From Rotaria sordida (lineage: Eukaryota; Rotifera; Eurotatoria; Philodinida; Philodinidae): 64,000 nt of DNA. Positions 22,730 through 32,857 of this stretch are shown here, piece by piece. The translations under genes and the position numbers were made by a program. Location of the stretch: NCBI GenBank assembly GCA_905250125.1, contig CAJNOL010000281.1, forward strand, positions 62,001-126,000, in the 5' to 3' direction. Within the stretch, counting starts at the first letter, position 1; every line of letters begins with the position of its first letter. Under the pieces are notes generated by a model. It worked only from the letters and a program-made list of their open reading frames with translations, was not told the DNA's origin and did not search any database.

Positions 22730-23340
22730 CCGTCATTCTCAAAAACCGATCTCAGCCCATGATATTTGATAGAGATATTCATCAGACAAAGATCAAAAAT
22801 AGCTGATTTCGCATCCCAAATTTCTCTTTCGACACTTGTAAAATATATTAAATTTTTTTTTTGTTTAAAAGAGCACATCAGAATGCAGGGCACTAAAGAG
22901 TTCTTTTTCTAAATTCTTACTTTTTAACCGGAGAAAGGGCATCACAAGTTCAATGACTCAAAAAATGGTGCTCTAATTATATAGGTGTCTGTATATACAA
23001 TAAAAACAAAGTTTAATTTAAAAAAAAGGACTCTTTGATACTCTGCGTTTTGGCACGTTCTTTCAAACAAAAAAAAAATTAAATATATTGTATGAGTGCT
23101 GAAAGAGAAATTAGGGATGCACTATCTATAAACCATAAACTGAGAAAAAAACAAAAAAGATTTTCCGTTTTTTCGAAAAAAAAGCCTATAGATGATGAAA
23201 ATCATCAAAAATTTTGGTCAAAACAGAAGTGTCGGATAAAAAATCATATCACAAGACAGGCTATCTTTCCATGCAAATTATCTCAATTTCGAAATTTTTG
23301 ACGAAAACTAACATTTTTTGGAGGGGTGGCCTTAGACAAC
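22730..23340. repeat. dispersed non-coding repeat, copy 2
   Basis: Matches copy 1 (227-1540) and copy 3 (25555-25965) in order: AGAGATATTC..AAAAATAG block, ATCAGAATGCAGG, TCAATG(A/T)CTCAAAAA, ACTCTTTCA/CGTTCTTTCAAAC block, and the GACGAAAACTAAC..GGCCTTAGACAA end. It is followed ~150 nt later by a hexamer fold-back, as is copy 3. Confidence 0.55.
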
Positions 23341-23484
23341 TAACCGACCATTATATATTTCTAATTTGTGAGACACGAAGCTAATTGTACGGCGCTGAAC
23401 TACAATAAAGTTATCGAAGCTATCGCATAGATGATGAAGAAACAATTCTGTATCTATTATAGGAAAATTTGAGCTTTTATCTAA

Positions 23485-23573
23485 GGTGGGGTGGGGGTGA
23501 GTGTGATCATAGAAATGGGAGTAAGTCTGGGTCTTCTGATCACTCACATACTTACACCCATACCTTTTCAATG
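23485..23573. repeat. G/T-then-C/A hexamer fold-back
   Basis: GGTGGGGTGGGGGTGAGTG followed by TGATC and more GT-rich sequence; then, after TCTTC, TGATCACTCACATACTTACACCCATACC. The outer arms are imperfect reverse complements including GTGTGATCA/TGATCACTCAC. Confidence 0.6.
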
Positions 23574-23748
23574 GTGCTTGATATTGTGGTTTCGACATGA
23601 ATATTTACCTGAATTGATTGATGAAATGTCAGATATACTCACTCATGATTTTATACATTTCGATTTTGGCATTAAAATCTCTTTCACTAGAATCTCTCAC
23701 GTAGTAATGCTATTGTCTATATGATATTTTCCTATTGAAATTTAAACC

Positions 23749-24711
23749 ATTTGGAATCTTCTTCATCAACATATGATTCATCTAAAAGTTGCCACAAATT
23801 AATTGAGCTATTAACATTCATTCGACAAAAATGCTCTTTCATTAGTCAAATAATATAAAACACGATATAATGAAAAACTCTTTTCAAATTTATCAATAGT
23901 TGATGAAAAATATCAATTTCGTTTACAATAATATACAAAATAAACGACTGCAATCGAATAAGTTAAAGATGAACATTCATATGAATTAAACTTATTTATT
24001 ATGAATTGCAACTCGACTAGCATATACATCACAAAATTCTTATTTATTATATACTTTGACTTCTGATTCAATATTACAACAATGTCTAAAATATTTTCAG
24101 ATTGAATTTGGATTATTCTTTTCGAATATGTTTCTACAATCTGATCAAAAAAGATAATATATGATCCAAATTTAATAATTCGAACAAAACAAGAATATAG
24201 CATATTCGAAAAAATTCGATATTTAACTTAGTTAGTCCGATATAAATATGAAAACAGTGGTATTTGGAGAAAAATTTAATTAAACTTGATAATATGTTTA
24301 TAAAAGTTTTTCTTCTAAATAGAATAAAATACAATTCATATAATTTGTTACTTTGAAAATTTATTTCAAGAATATTAATTATATGATATGTGACTATGTG
24401 TAATTTAACTTGATTGAATAATCTGTAAGAAAGTATAGTCTTTTTTTTTCGGATTGATGTTTTCTATTAAATTAGAAATTGATGATTGACTTAATTAATA
24501 TTTTTTCTACAACTAATTGATTTAGATAATAAAATACATCTTAAAAAAATAGATGTAGAATTTGAAAGAAAAATGCATAATTATGGATGTATTGAAAGAT
24601 CAGGTATTTTTATTGCAGCTAAAATCTTAGAAATAGTTGATATTCATAATGAGAGAGATATTTCAATAATTTTTCGTCATTTATCAGCATTATCTGTGGA
24701 CTTTATTTGAT
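23749..24711 (+). pseudogene. receptor-type protein tyrosine phosphatase relic
   Basis: Two coding-like blocks occur in the order expected of a PTP catalytic domain. Block 1 (23749-23847) reads HLESSSSTYDSSKSCHKLIELLTFIRQ, like the WPD-loop to helix region, and runs into TAA. Block 2 (about 24520-24711) reads HNYGCIERSGIFIAAKILEI then DIHNERDISIIFRHLSAL and ends in TGA; it is like the PTP signature loop of inactive second domains (H-x-x-G-x-x-R-S-G-x-F). The 670 nt between them is broken AT-rich sequence. The catalytic Cys position is altered and the frames are short. Probably a decayed PTP-D2-like fragment; confidence is moderate because each block is short. Confidence 0.4.
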
Positions 24712-24809
24712 TGTTTTTTGTTTTCAAAATTATGTTATTACATAAATAATTTTATTCTTTAAAGCTATTCCCCTCTCCTCTTCAAAAATCGGTCTATATA
24801 CTTCATTTT

Positions 24810-25539
24810 TGTGTACTCAAAAAGTGAGTACACTCTAGAATCGGTCAGTGTGTCCGGCCGTCCGTTTACACGATAACTTTTGAAAGGAGAATCAGATCGC
24901 GATGAAATTTTCTACACAGTTCAGTCTTAACAATATCTCGGTCGAGTTCGAAGATGAGAAGGATTGGCCGAACCATTGCTGAGTTATTGCAAAAATAGTC
25001 ATTTTTCCCTATGAGAAGATAGACCCTTCTCTGTTTTCATAAAAAACTTTTCCTATCATAGTCAAATAAAACCCCAACTATTATATACCATTCGATAGAG
25101 AATTTCACGAGCTACAAAATGGTATATGAAACATAAAGAAACAAGAAAGCTAACTCGCCTATTCCAAAGATAATTAATCGAAATTCGGTTCTGTTTTTGT
25201 CCACGCTCTATATGATCCACAATTAGAGCTCTATCTTCCCATCACAGAGATGACAGTTCGAGGTTTTCTAGAATGGAGAACTCCAATCTATGTTCCATTC
25301 GCCTCGACATCCCATTGGTTGAGCATTAACCAATAGAAATCAAGTTATAGGAAAAACGAGTTTCTTAGGGTAAATCAAGGTGAAGAGTTCAAATCTGAGC
25401 TGTATTTGCCTCCAAATCGTATTGGTTGAGCAATAGCCAATAGAAATCAAGTGTTTACGGAAAGGGTTTGCCAGGACAATTTTGATGTCCACACATTCTA
25501 AGATGACTCATCTGTCTCATTCACTTTTTGAAGTACACA
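24810..25539. mobile_element. 730-bp TIR element with internal CCAAT hairpins
   Basis: Left end TGTGTACTCAAAAAGTGAGT and right end ACTTTTTGAAGTACACA are inverted repeats (about 19 of 20 bases match, one indel). The interior starts with GTCCGGCCGTCCG and a TGAAAGGAGAATCAG block and has no long open frame. It contains a duplicated unit about 108 nt apart (25313-25347 and 25421-25455) in which ATTGGTTGAGCA..CCAATAGAAATCAAG forms a small hairpin. No clear target duplication was identified. Confidence 0.6.
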
Positions 25540-25554
25540 TAACTCTCGGATTTA

Positions 25555-25965
25555 AATCCGAGGTTTCCACATTTATTTTTGTTTGAAAATGCATATCAGA
25601 ATGCAGGACATAACACAGCTCTTTTGTCAAATTCTTACTTTTTAAATCGAAAAAAGGAATGAAAAGTTCAATGTCTCAAAAAAACTCGCAAAAAATGACG
25701 GTCAGATTATAAAAGTACTCTTTTTTTTTTACTAATAGTAACAAGGTTTAATTCAAGAAAGGAATTCTGTCATGCTCTGCATCGTGGTATACTCTTTCAT
25801 ACGAAAAAAATTCAATATATAGAATGAAAACTCTCAAGGAGTTCTAAGTTTTAAAAAATCATGTCATCTATGAAAGATCAGATTTCGTACTATGTTCTTT
25901 TTCTCAATTTTAATAATTCTGATGAAAATTGACTGTCTTTGAAGGAAGGAGTGACCTTATTTAAA
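25555..25965. repeat. dispersed non-coding repeat, copy 3
   Basis: Matches copy 2: TTTTTGTTTGAAAA.., ATCAGAATGCAGGAC, AATTCTTACTTTTTAAA, GTTCAATGTCTCAAAAA, ATACTCTTTCATACG and GATGAAAATTGAC..GACCTTA. No coding potential. Confidence 0.55.
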
Positions 25966-26076
25966 AAGAACCAAACATGCAACATGACATGGAATGAATG
26001 ATACAAAATTAAAATGAAATTACATATGATTATTGTAAAATTAAAAGTAAGATGAATAAATATCAACGCATACATG

Positions 26077-26116
26077 CGGCGTGGGTGAAGACGAATCACA
26101 TACTTACACCCACATC
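26077..26116. repeat. G/T-then-C/A hexamer fold-back
   Basis: GCGGCGTGGGTGAAG followed by ATCACATACTTACACCCACATC. The C/A arm is longer than the G/T arm; the core GTGGGTG/TACACCCAC pairs. Confidence 0.45.
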
Positions 26117-26620
26117 TATATCTATATAGTGTAGAGAAACGCAAAGAACAGGTAAAAGAACGGATATAGTAGACTAAATTTGTTACATTGCCTGCACTTT
26201 TTCATTTTCATATTTCTATTTTTTCGTTCTGTTTCTAAATGATGACTAAAAACAAAATAAAATATAAAATTGATTTCTGTTCTATACGTGAATCATTCAA
26301 TTACTGAGTAATAGTAAACATATATAAAGTAGGTAAATAATCAGAAAATTTATTAGTGTCAATCATATTTTAATACTCGATAGGTACTGAGCAATTGTTT
26401 TCAGAATTTACTTTGCACACCATCGGTGGTATTAGTCCTTTCATCGACGATTCATCCAAATTTAGGTAAGTTATCGAAGTAGAAACTCATGCTACAGTAT
26501 GAATAGGCATTACTCTACTTTTTTCTCCATTGAAATCGTGAGCTGTTAGTGTAAAAACTTGCTGTAACACTTCCAATTTAAGGTACTTTTAAAATTCCGA
26601 ATAAAGAAGTAGTAAAAAAA

Positions 26621-26659
26621 GGGTGGATGCGGGTAGCAATTTCCTCTACACTCAGATCC
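26621..26659. repeat. G/T-then-C/A hexamer fold-back (degenerate)
   Basis: GGGTGGATGCGGGTAG is followed by a pyrimidine loop and CTACACTCAGATCC; further C/A-rich hexamers continue to about 26700. Confidence 0.4.
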
Positions 26660-27291
26660 ATTGACTCAGACTTTACTTTCACCGTTACACTCACTCTTAC
26701 TAATCAGATTTCAGAGTGATTTTCTCTTCAGCAAATCAGATTTTTAGAACGAACGTCTATCGAAATATACAGAAAATGTCTGATTAATTGAAAGAAGTTA
26801 GTAGTAAAATCCGATTAGCTGAAAGAAAAGCCAATGAATCTCTGATTAGGTGGAAACATGTCATGAAAACACTAGCAGAACGGTTACCGTTTCATAGCAG
26901 TTATGGGTTTCAATCGATGGATCGGCAACAGTGAATCGATGAACAATCGTCATTGTTGAATCCCTACTAGTACTGCATCGATCACAATAAAAAAAAAGAT
27001 CACCTTCGCATGTACCAACAACATGTGACGCTATATTATTTTACACTACTTTGGATTGCCCGAACTATGCAGAACACAATATCAGTCGTGTCCCGTTTGA
27101 TCGTTCACTAGTCTATAGATTTCTGACGATTCACAATAGCATAGAACAGAATTTTGATGCTACGACTTGTTTTATTTATTTCAGTTCGCTCATCGAACAC
27201 CGAGCATTCGTTCTCAATTTATCCGGGTATATTTAATTTCATTTAAACAAACTCTTTCAACAATTTTATTAAACACAATCGTGTAATTTCG

Positions 27292-30200
27292 ATGCAAAAG
27301 TCATCAAAAATAATTGATCCAAACCAAATCTCACATAATCTATTCACATCGTTGACTAATCTTCGTCAAGAGATCTTACAACATGAATCAAGCACGGATA
27401 TTAATCATATCGATTCAAAAGTTCTATCCTGTATTGAATCAGTCTTGACTTCAATAAAACCTCTTCGTTATATCGAGAGTCCAAAAGTATTGTCGGACAT
27501 AATTCATATTATATGGAAAACGTACATCGCTGACTTTCTTTCATTAACTGAGTTTGTTAATATTCTTGCCAATGATCAATTTCAACAAATATTTAACTCC
27601 GTTATGAAAGTGTACACATCTATAAACTTTCAATCCATTTTCAGAGATGATACGTCTTATGCTTATGATATGTTCTATCGTATCTTCGAACTAATGTCAC
27701 TTCCAGCCATTACGACTCTTCTTAAAAACCAATCTAATGATCAAATTATGTCACATACAGCTAACATCTTGCGCATATTTCTACTTCAAATGCAAAATAT
27801 TGCAGAAGAAATCTCATTCAAAAAAGATGATTTACTTAATCAAGAATCGACCATTCAGCTTCTATTAGAATACGTAGATATAAATTTATTTGAGACTGAT
27901 AATGATATTCAACTCACGATCGTTGAAATATTGGAATTCATTTGGACATTGGTCGATTATACTATACTGGTACCACAATTACTTAATGCGAATTGCGTTT
28001 CGTTCACACTCAAATGGATCAACACCAACGAATTGTCACTTGTTATTCAACGAGCTACTATTCGACTCTTATACAATATCGCACGACATGAAAAAGGATG
28101 TGATGCATTGAATGGAGCCGATGCCATTCGTCTACTGAAAGAATTCAAACAACGAACTTTAGATCCAACTATTGATGATGCAGCCTATGAAGACATGCGT
28201 TTACTCTTTTCCATGACATTAGCATTGTTGATGGAACCGAAGGAAAACGAAAGCAATGCTAAATCACTTAGAAAAGTACTCGATCAATTGATGCAGTTAA
28301 CTGTCAATGCAGCACGAAAAAAAAATCACAAATATGGTGATTTTTATATCAGTGAACCATTAGTAGTTTTCACAAAACTCTTTGTTCATGATGACATTGT
28401 ACACTATTGTATCAAGGAATCTCAAGTCAAAAATATGAAAATATCTTCGAAAGTCGCGTTCTTTTGTGATTTAATGATGCAATTTCGAGGTGCTCTCGTT
28501 AATGATGACGAGCTCGACCAATTAACTCTCACAGCACTGATGAATATTATTTGGAGTATTTCATTTCATCATGATTATGTCGACGAACTCAAATCGAATG
28601 CGAAGTTTCTCATCACTATCAAAAGTCTCGCCAATGACGATGGAGAAGCTTGGATTGAACAATATGTACCAAAACACATGTCATCGGTGAAAAAAGCAGC
28701 TGCCCGCATTTTGTGGAATCTCGACGAAAGTAGTCCAGGTTAGAAAGCTAATGCATTTATTGATATTGTCTTCATCTTGATCTATTCTATTTTGAGTTCA
28801 GCACGACCAGTTCGCGTAGTGGAACCAGTACCAACTGTGATCGATCAAACGAATTTTTCTCCGACAGTCGTAACAACAAACAAACGAATGCGTATCATGG
28901 TCAGCTATTCGCATGTTGATGCTGACTTTTGTCATCAACTGGTAGATGCGCTTGAAAAAGGTATGTTCCAAGGCTGATAATGTATCCTATCCCAGCATCT
29001 TTTTCTTTTGTATCAAATACAATAAACGATATGTTAGTACGAAGCGTGATATAGAACTCGAAGGAAGTTTCGCGCATGCTACACAAAGACTAAAACGAGT
29101 TTCGGATTCGTTGCAATCTTCGAAACCATTTTTTTTTCAGTCTGCAAAGTATCGATAATAGTTTTCTATCTCTATCATTGACACTCAAAGACAGCTGGTT
29201 AGCTAAGCAATCGACTAGAGTTACTGATTAAAGAAACCAATATACTACAAAAAAAAATTCGGTCTAAAAGCTTTCAGAAAATAATGTACATAGTCTATTC
29301 CAGAATAGTAATAGCTATATACTTACATTGTATATGATTTTCTCGAGCATTTCATGGTACATCTTTTAATAAAGCAATAAGGAGAAATGGTTGACCTCGT
29401 ACAAAGAAAAATAGAAAGAAACAATATCACCTTTCAAGCTGAACTTACCAGCAAAGTTTTTAACCCATTGTTGAGTAACATTGCCAACAATGTATTAAGC
29501 TTAAATTATTCTTTGAGACGGCTATTCTGCATACAAAAATGTAGAGAGTATAGATAAACTTATATACCTCGTCATTCTATCCTATTTGAAATTTTTGTGT
29601 CTATTTTTAGAGAATCGTTTCGATATTTGGGTTGACTTCGATTATTGTCACACGGAAGATCTGTGGGAAGAAATTGGTCAAGCAATCGAAAAATCTGATG
29701 TAATACTTCTTCTCATGACAAAGGATTATCAAGACAGTAAATCGTGTCGTCAAGAAGTGATGTACACAAAAGATTCATTGAAGAAACGTTTTATTCCTGT
29801 CTATGTAAAACGAGATTTTGTGGCTAGTGGTTGGTTAGGTGTACGCATTGTCGGTCCACAATACATTCGTTTTGGCAAAAAATCTTTTGAAGCAACGGTG
29901 AACGATCTCATGAAACTTATTTTTGAAGATAAGAGCGAGAAAAGCTCAAAACACAAAGATTCTAAAGTGTCTGTAACTGTTCCTTCTGTTGAAATCAAGC
30001 CTGATGAGAATGACAAGTCGAATGAAGAATTACCAAGATATGATCATGAGAATTTTAATCAATCGAGTAATGAAATAATGCCAGTACTTGTATCCCATCC
30101 TAAACTAATTGAAAAATGGAACTCAAACGATATCGCCAATTGGTTCGATGCTAATAAAGTTCGTTGTGAATTAAAAGAAATGTATGATTTTCAATGTGGT

Positions 30201-30446
30201 ACTGAACTACTTCTCTATGGACAGTGTCTTCGATCAGACTGGCAATCTGAATGTCTTGATGTACAGGAACAATTCTCAAAACGATACAATACAGTATTAT
30301 ATCGCAATGAATTCGTTCGACTAGTCAGTGTAATTAATCAACTAGAACAGTTGCAGACAATGCCAGTCTCGAATACATATGGAATTCTATTATTATTATT
30401 GTTATTTGTTCTTGTTTTGTTAGATACTTTTAAAATGTTTCAATAA
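27292..30446 (+). CDS. ARM-like/TIR/SAM-like protein with C-terminal membrane anchor
   Basis: Three exons: 27292-28738, 28802-28960, 29611-30446; 2442 nt, 813 aa. Residues ~1-480 are all-helical with armadillo-like repeats (e.g. LVIQRATIRLLYNIARHEKG, LTLTALMNIIWSISFH). Residues ~512-650 are a TIR domain: RIMVSYSHVDADFCHQL, FDIWVDFDYCHTEDLWEEI, AIEKSDVILLLMTKDYQDS, CRQEVMYT, FIPVYVKRDF. The Glu in DLWEEI aligns with the catalytic Glu of TIR NAD hydrolases such as SARM1, so NADase activity is plausible. Residues ~690-770 (KWNSNDIANWFDANKV..GTELLLYGQCL) look like a SAM domain. The end (YGILLLLLLFVLVLLDTF) is a single hydrophobic helix, as in tail-anchored proteins. Same parts as SARM1 but in another order. 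Role by inference: innate immune or stress signalling at a membrane. Confidence 0.85.
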
Positions 30447-30915
30447 AATAGCCAATTGATCTGTATTTCTTACATAGAAAAAAGGAAATCAATGGTAATA
30501 ACTAGAGTCACTGTAGGTTACTATCGCGGAGTGCTTGATAGCGACATCACTGGTTTTTTCATGTTTGTCCTATATATATGACTATTGGAAACAAAAATTT
30601 CTAATATTTTCTAATTGATATTTAAACTTTTTATTCTATTGATTGGAATCCATACATTACGCTTCATTAATACTTACGTTCATCATTCTGTCAACGGTAC
30701 ATAGTATGCTCTTATGGCTAATTCCATCCAATAAGATACGACATGTATATAGATAGCTAAATGTGGATCTTCTCTTTTCGTAGAATGAATACAACCACAC
30801 TGACACTCTAATCAGAATTCTGTACTTTTTTTCTTATTCTATATTGATAGATTAAACAAAGTTATGTTATATAAGTGAATAATTTTGAAATCTAGTGTAT
30901 ATGTTAAAAGATTAA
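30447..30915. other. 3' flank of TIR gene
   Basis: No gene. A weak hexamer-type fold-back lies near 30758-30810 (AAATGTGGATCTTCTC..ACAACCACACTGACACTC). Confidence 0.3.
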
Positions 30916-30996
30916 GTACGTTGTTTTTTCGGTGATGTAGATCCATATGATTCAGTACCAATTCATCATCATCCAGATTTACTATATTTGAATTAG
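30916..30996 (+). other. orphan exon-like frame
   Basis: After a possible acceptor (GATTAAG) the frame reads CFFGDVDPYDSVPIHHH.. and ends in TAG at 30994-30996, overlapping the last bases of the convergent EEP gene. It looks codon-like, but no partner exon was found upstream. Could be a last-exon relic or chance. Confidence 0.15.
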
Positions 30997-32165
30997 TTTT
31001 CTTTATTATTTTTCAACTGGAACAACGCAACAACAGGAAAATGATCAGAAGAATAATTCCTAGATCGAATATCTACGACAGCTATAAATCGAGGTTGTAA
31101 ATGTTCACTTCCATCAATCGAATTTCTATATAAAATCCAATCGACATGAAATCGATGTAGAGACCATAGTGAATTTAGTTCTGATATATTTAATGTCTGA
31201 CGAAATTTCCATAATTCTTTTAAAATATTGATATAAGATGAAAGATGTTTGGGTATTTCATGTGGTAAACTAATACCTGAACCATGAAAAGTAAATAATA
31301 TTGTTTGTAGAAATTGAAATCCATAAGTATTAATTATTGATCCTAACCAACCATGAAATGTTGACGAAAATGAATTTGATATACACATTGATGTCTGAGA
31401 TTTGCAAACTACCCAAGTATCATGTAGAAAATCTGAAGATGTCAATATATTATATGCGGCTTGTTTTGGAACAGCATTAAAATCTCCGAATAAAAGAACT
31501 ACAGCTGTTGGATATTTCTTTTGCCATTTTTTTATTGTTGATCGAACAATTTTTGCCTGTTCTTGACGTGCTTGTTCACTTTTGACATCTAAATGAGTAT
31601 TAAAAACAAGAATACTAATCGACTTCTCATTTTTTAATTGAAATCGTGCAATATTTAATGTTCGTTCTCCAGCACTATTCCAATCTTTACTTCCAACAAT
31701 TCGTGGTGTCTTTGATAGCCATATATAATCTTGTTCTATTAATTTTAATATTTGATTATTATATAAAATAGCAACTTGAAAATCTCTTTGAGATGATGGA
31801 TCTTTAAGATCCCTATCGATACCGCCAGGTTGATAACCAATATGTCGATAATAGTTTGGTAAATGAGATCGCCAATGCAACAATTGACCACCAAATGGTT
31901 CTTGTACACATAGAATAGATGGTTGCCATTTTTCAATAGTTTCTGTTAAACGATAGATTCTCTTCGTAAAATGATTATTTGGATCACGTTCTACTCCATC
32001 GAGGCGAATGTTAAATGTCATAACAGATAATAAATTCTGTTTGATAGTTAAATATTTTTGCAGCATAATGGAATCATCTTGTTCAGTGTAACGTGGAAAA
32101 GTAAATAGAAAAGCAATGAACAAAGGAATTATTATTGAAAATAAAATAAACCATTTTTGTCGCAT
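30993..32165 (-). CDS. membrane-anchored endonuclease/exonuclease/phosphatase-fold enzyme
   Basis: Single exon of 390 aa. An N-terminal hydrophobic segment (FILFSIIIPLFIAFLF, residues ~6-22) acts as signal anchor, placing the rest in the secretory lumen or outside. The catalytic domain has the EEP motifs in order: MTFNIRLDG (metal-binding Asn), LCVQEP (Glu), GDFNAVP (Asp/Asn), VFNTHLDV (His/Asp), VDWILY (Asp), SSDHFPVVA (Asp-His pair). This family includes DNase I, sphingomyelinases and inositol-phosphate 5-phosphatases, all metal-dependent phosphodiesterases. The residue order with NTHLD ahead of GDFN and the closing YSSDHFPV is typical of small EEP hydrolases of unknown substrate. An insert of ~90 residues (SFSSTFHGWLGSI..ISELNSLW) separates GDFN and VDWILY. 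ATG at 32165; TAA at 30993-30995. Confidence 0.85.
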   Translation of the reverse strand: MRQKWFILFSIIIPLFIAFLFTFPRYTEQDDSIMLQKYLTIKQNLLSVMTFNIRLDGVERDPNNHFTKRIYRLTETIEKWQPSILCVQEPFGGQLLHWRSHLPNYYRHIGYQPGGIDRDLKDPSSQRDFQVAILYNNQILKLIEQDYIWLSKTPRIVGSKDWNSAGERTLNIARFQLKNEKSISILVFNTHLDVKSEQARQEQAKIVRSTIKKWQKKYPTAVVLLFGDFNAVPKQAAYNILTSSDFLHDTWVVCKSQTSMCISNSFSSTFHGWLGSIINTYGFQFLQTILFTFHGSGISLPHEIPKHLSSYINILKELWKFRQTLNISELNSLWSLHRFHVDWILYRNSIDGSEHLQPRFIAVVDIRSRNYSSDHFPVVALFQLKNNKEN

Positions 32166-32857
32166 GATAAAATATACTAATTTTTAGATAGTTTATATAC
32201 TGCAAAATATTTCATTGAATAAAATAGTAGATTAAATTATTTACAAGTTAAGTTTATTTAAATATTAAGACAGGAGAATACAACGAATAATTAAATTCTC
32301 CGTCTAATTATTTATTTCTTTTTGTATTTTCAAAAAACTAAATTTACACCCTTTATTATCTTTCTTCGTCCAGGAAAAACAAACCAAGTATTGTGAATTT
32401 AAATATATAAACTAACCCTTTCTTTCTCTCCAATAGAAGACTACCAGATGTTCTATTATGTTCAGTTTCCATTTCTCTGTGATTTGAATTTTGAAAAATC
32501 CAAAACAAGTCCACTTCTGATATAGAGTGTGAGTATTCATTCATCGACACACATGTATAACCCAGACATAGACTATAATCCACCACCACACATCAACTTT
32601 AAAATTGGGTCGGGAAATTGATTTTATTATCAAAAGTATATACCGTATGGATGGGGAGTGAGTGTGAGTCTGGATGAGACGTCTATCTTCACCTACACCT
32701 ATACGTGCACCCTCAAGTACGTATTCAGTATGTCTCATAGCCTTTTTGATAGCAAAAACAAATGAAATCGTTCCTTTTATACACAAGGATAGTAAAATTG
32801 AAAAAGTATTACTTTTTTTCCTTATTTATTTATTCGGATATAATAAAATAATGTATA
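32166..32857. other. intergenic with hexamer fold-back
   Basis: No gene supported; short frames on both strands at 32356-32889 derive from the fold-back region. Confidence 0.35.
32645..32711. repeat. G/T-then-C/A hexamer fold-back
   Basis: GTATGGATGGGGAGTGAGTG continues to 32682; then ATCTTCACCTACACCTATACG to 32711. A shorter degenerate G/T then C/A pair lies just upstream at about 32524-32600. Confidence 0.55.

Larger units (their letters stand above)
25966..27291. other. intergenic with two hexamer fold-backs
   Basis: No gene supported. Contains fold-backs at 26077-26116 and 26621-26659 (listed). The 61-codon frame at 27051-27236 upstream of the TIR gene has no recognisable content and ends before the ATG at 27292. 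Confidence 0.35.
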
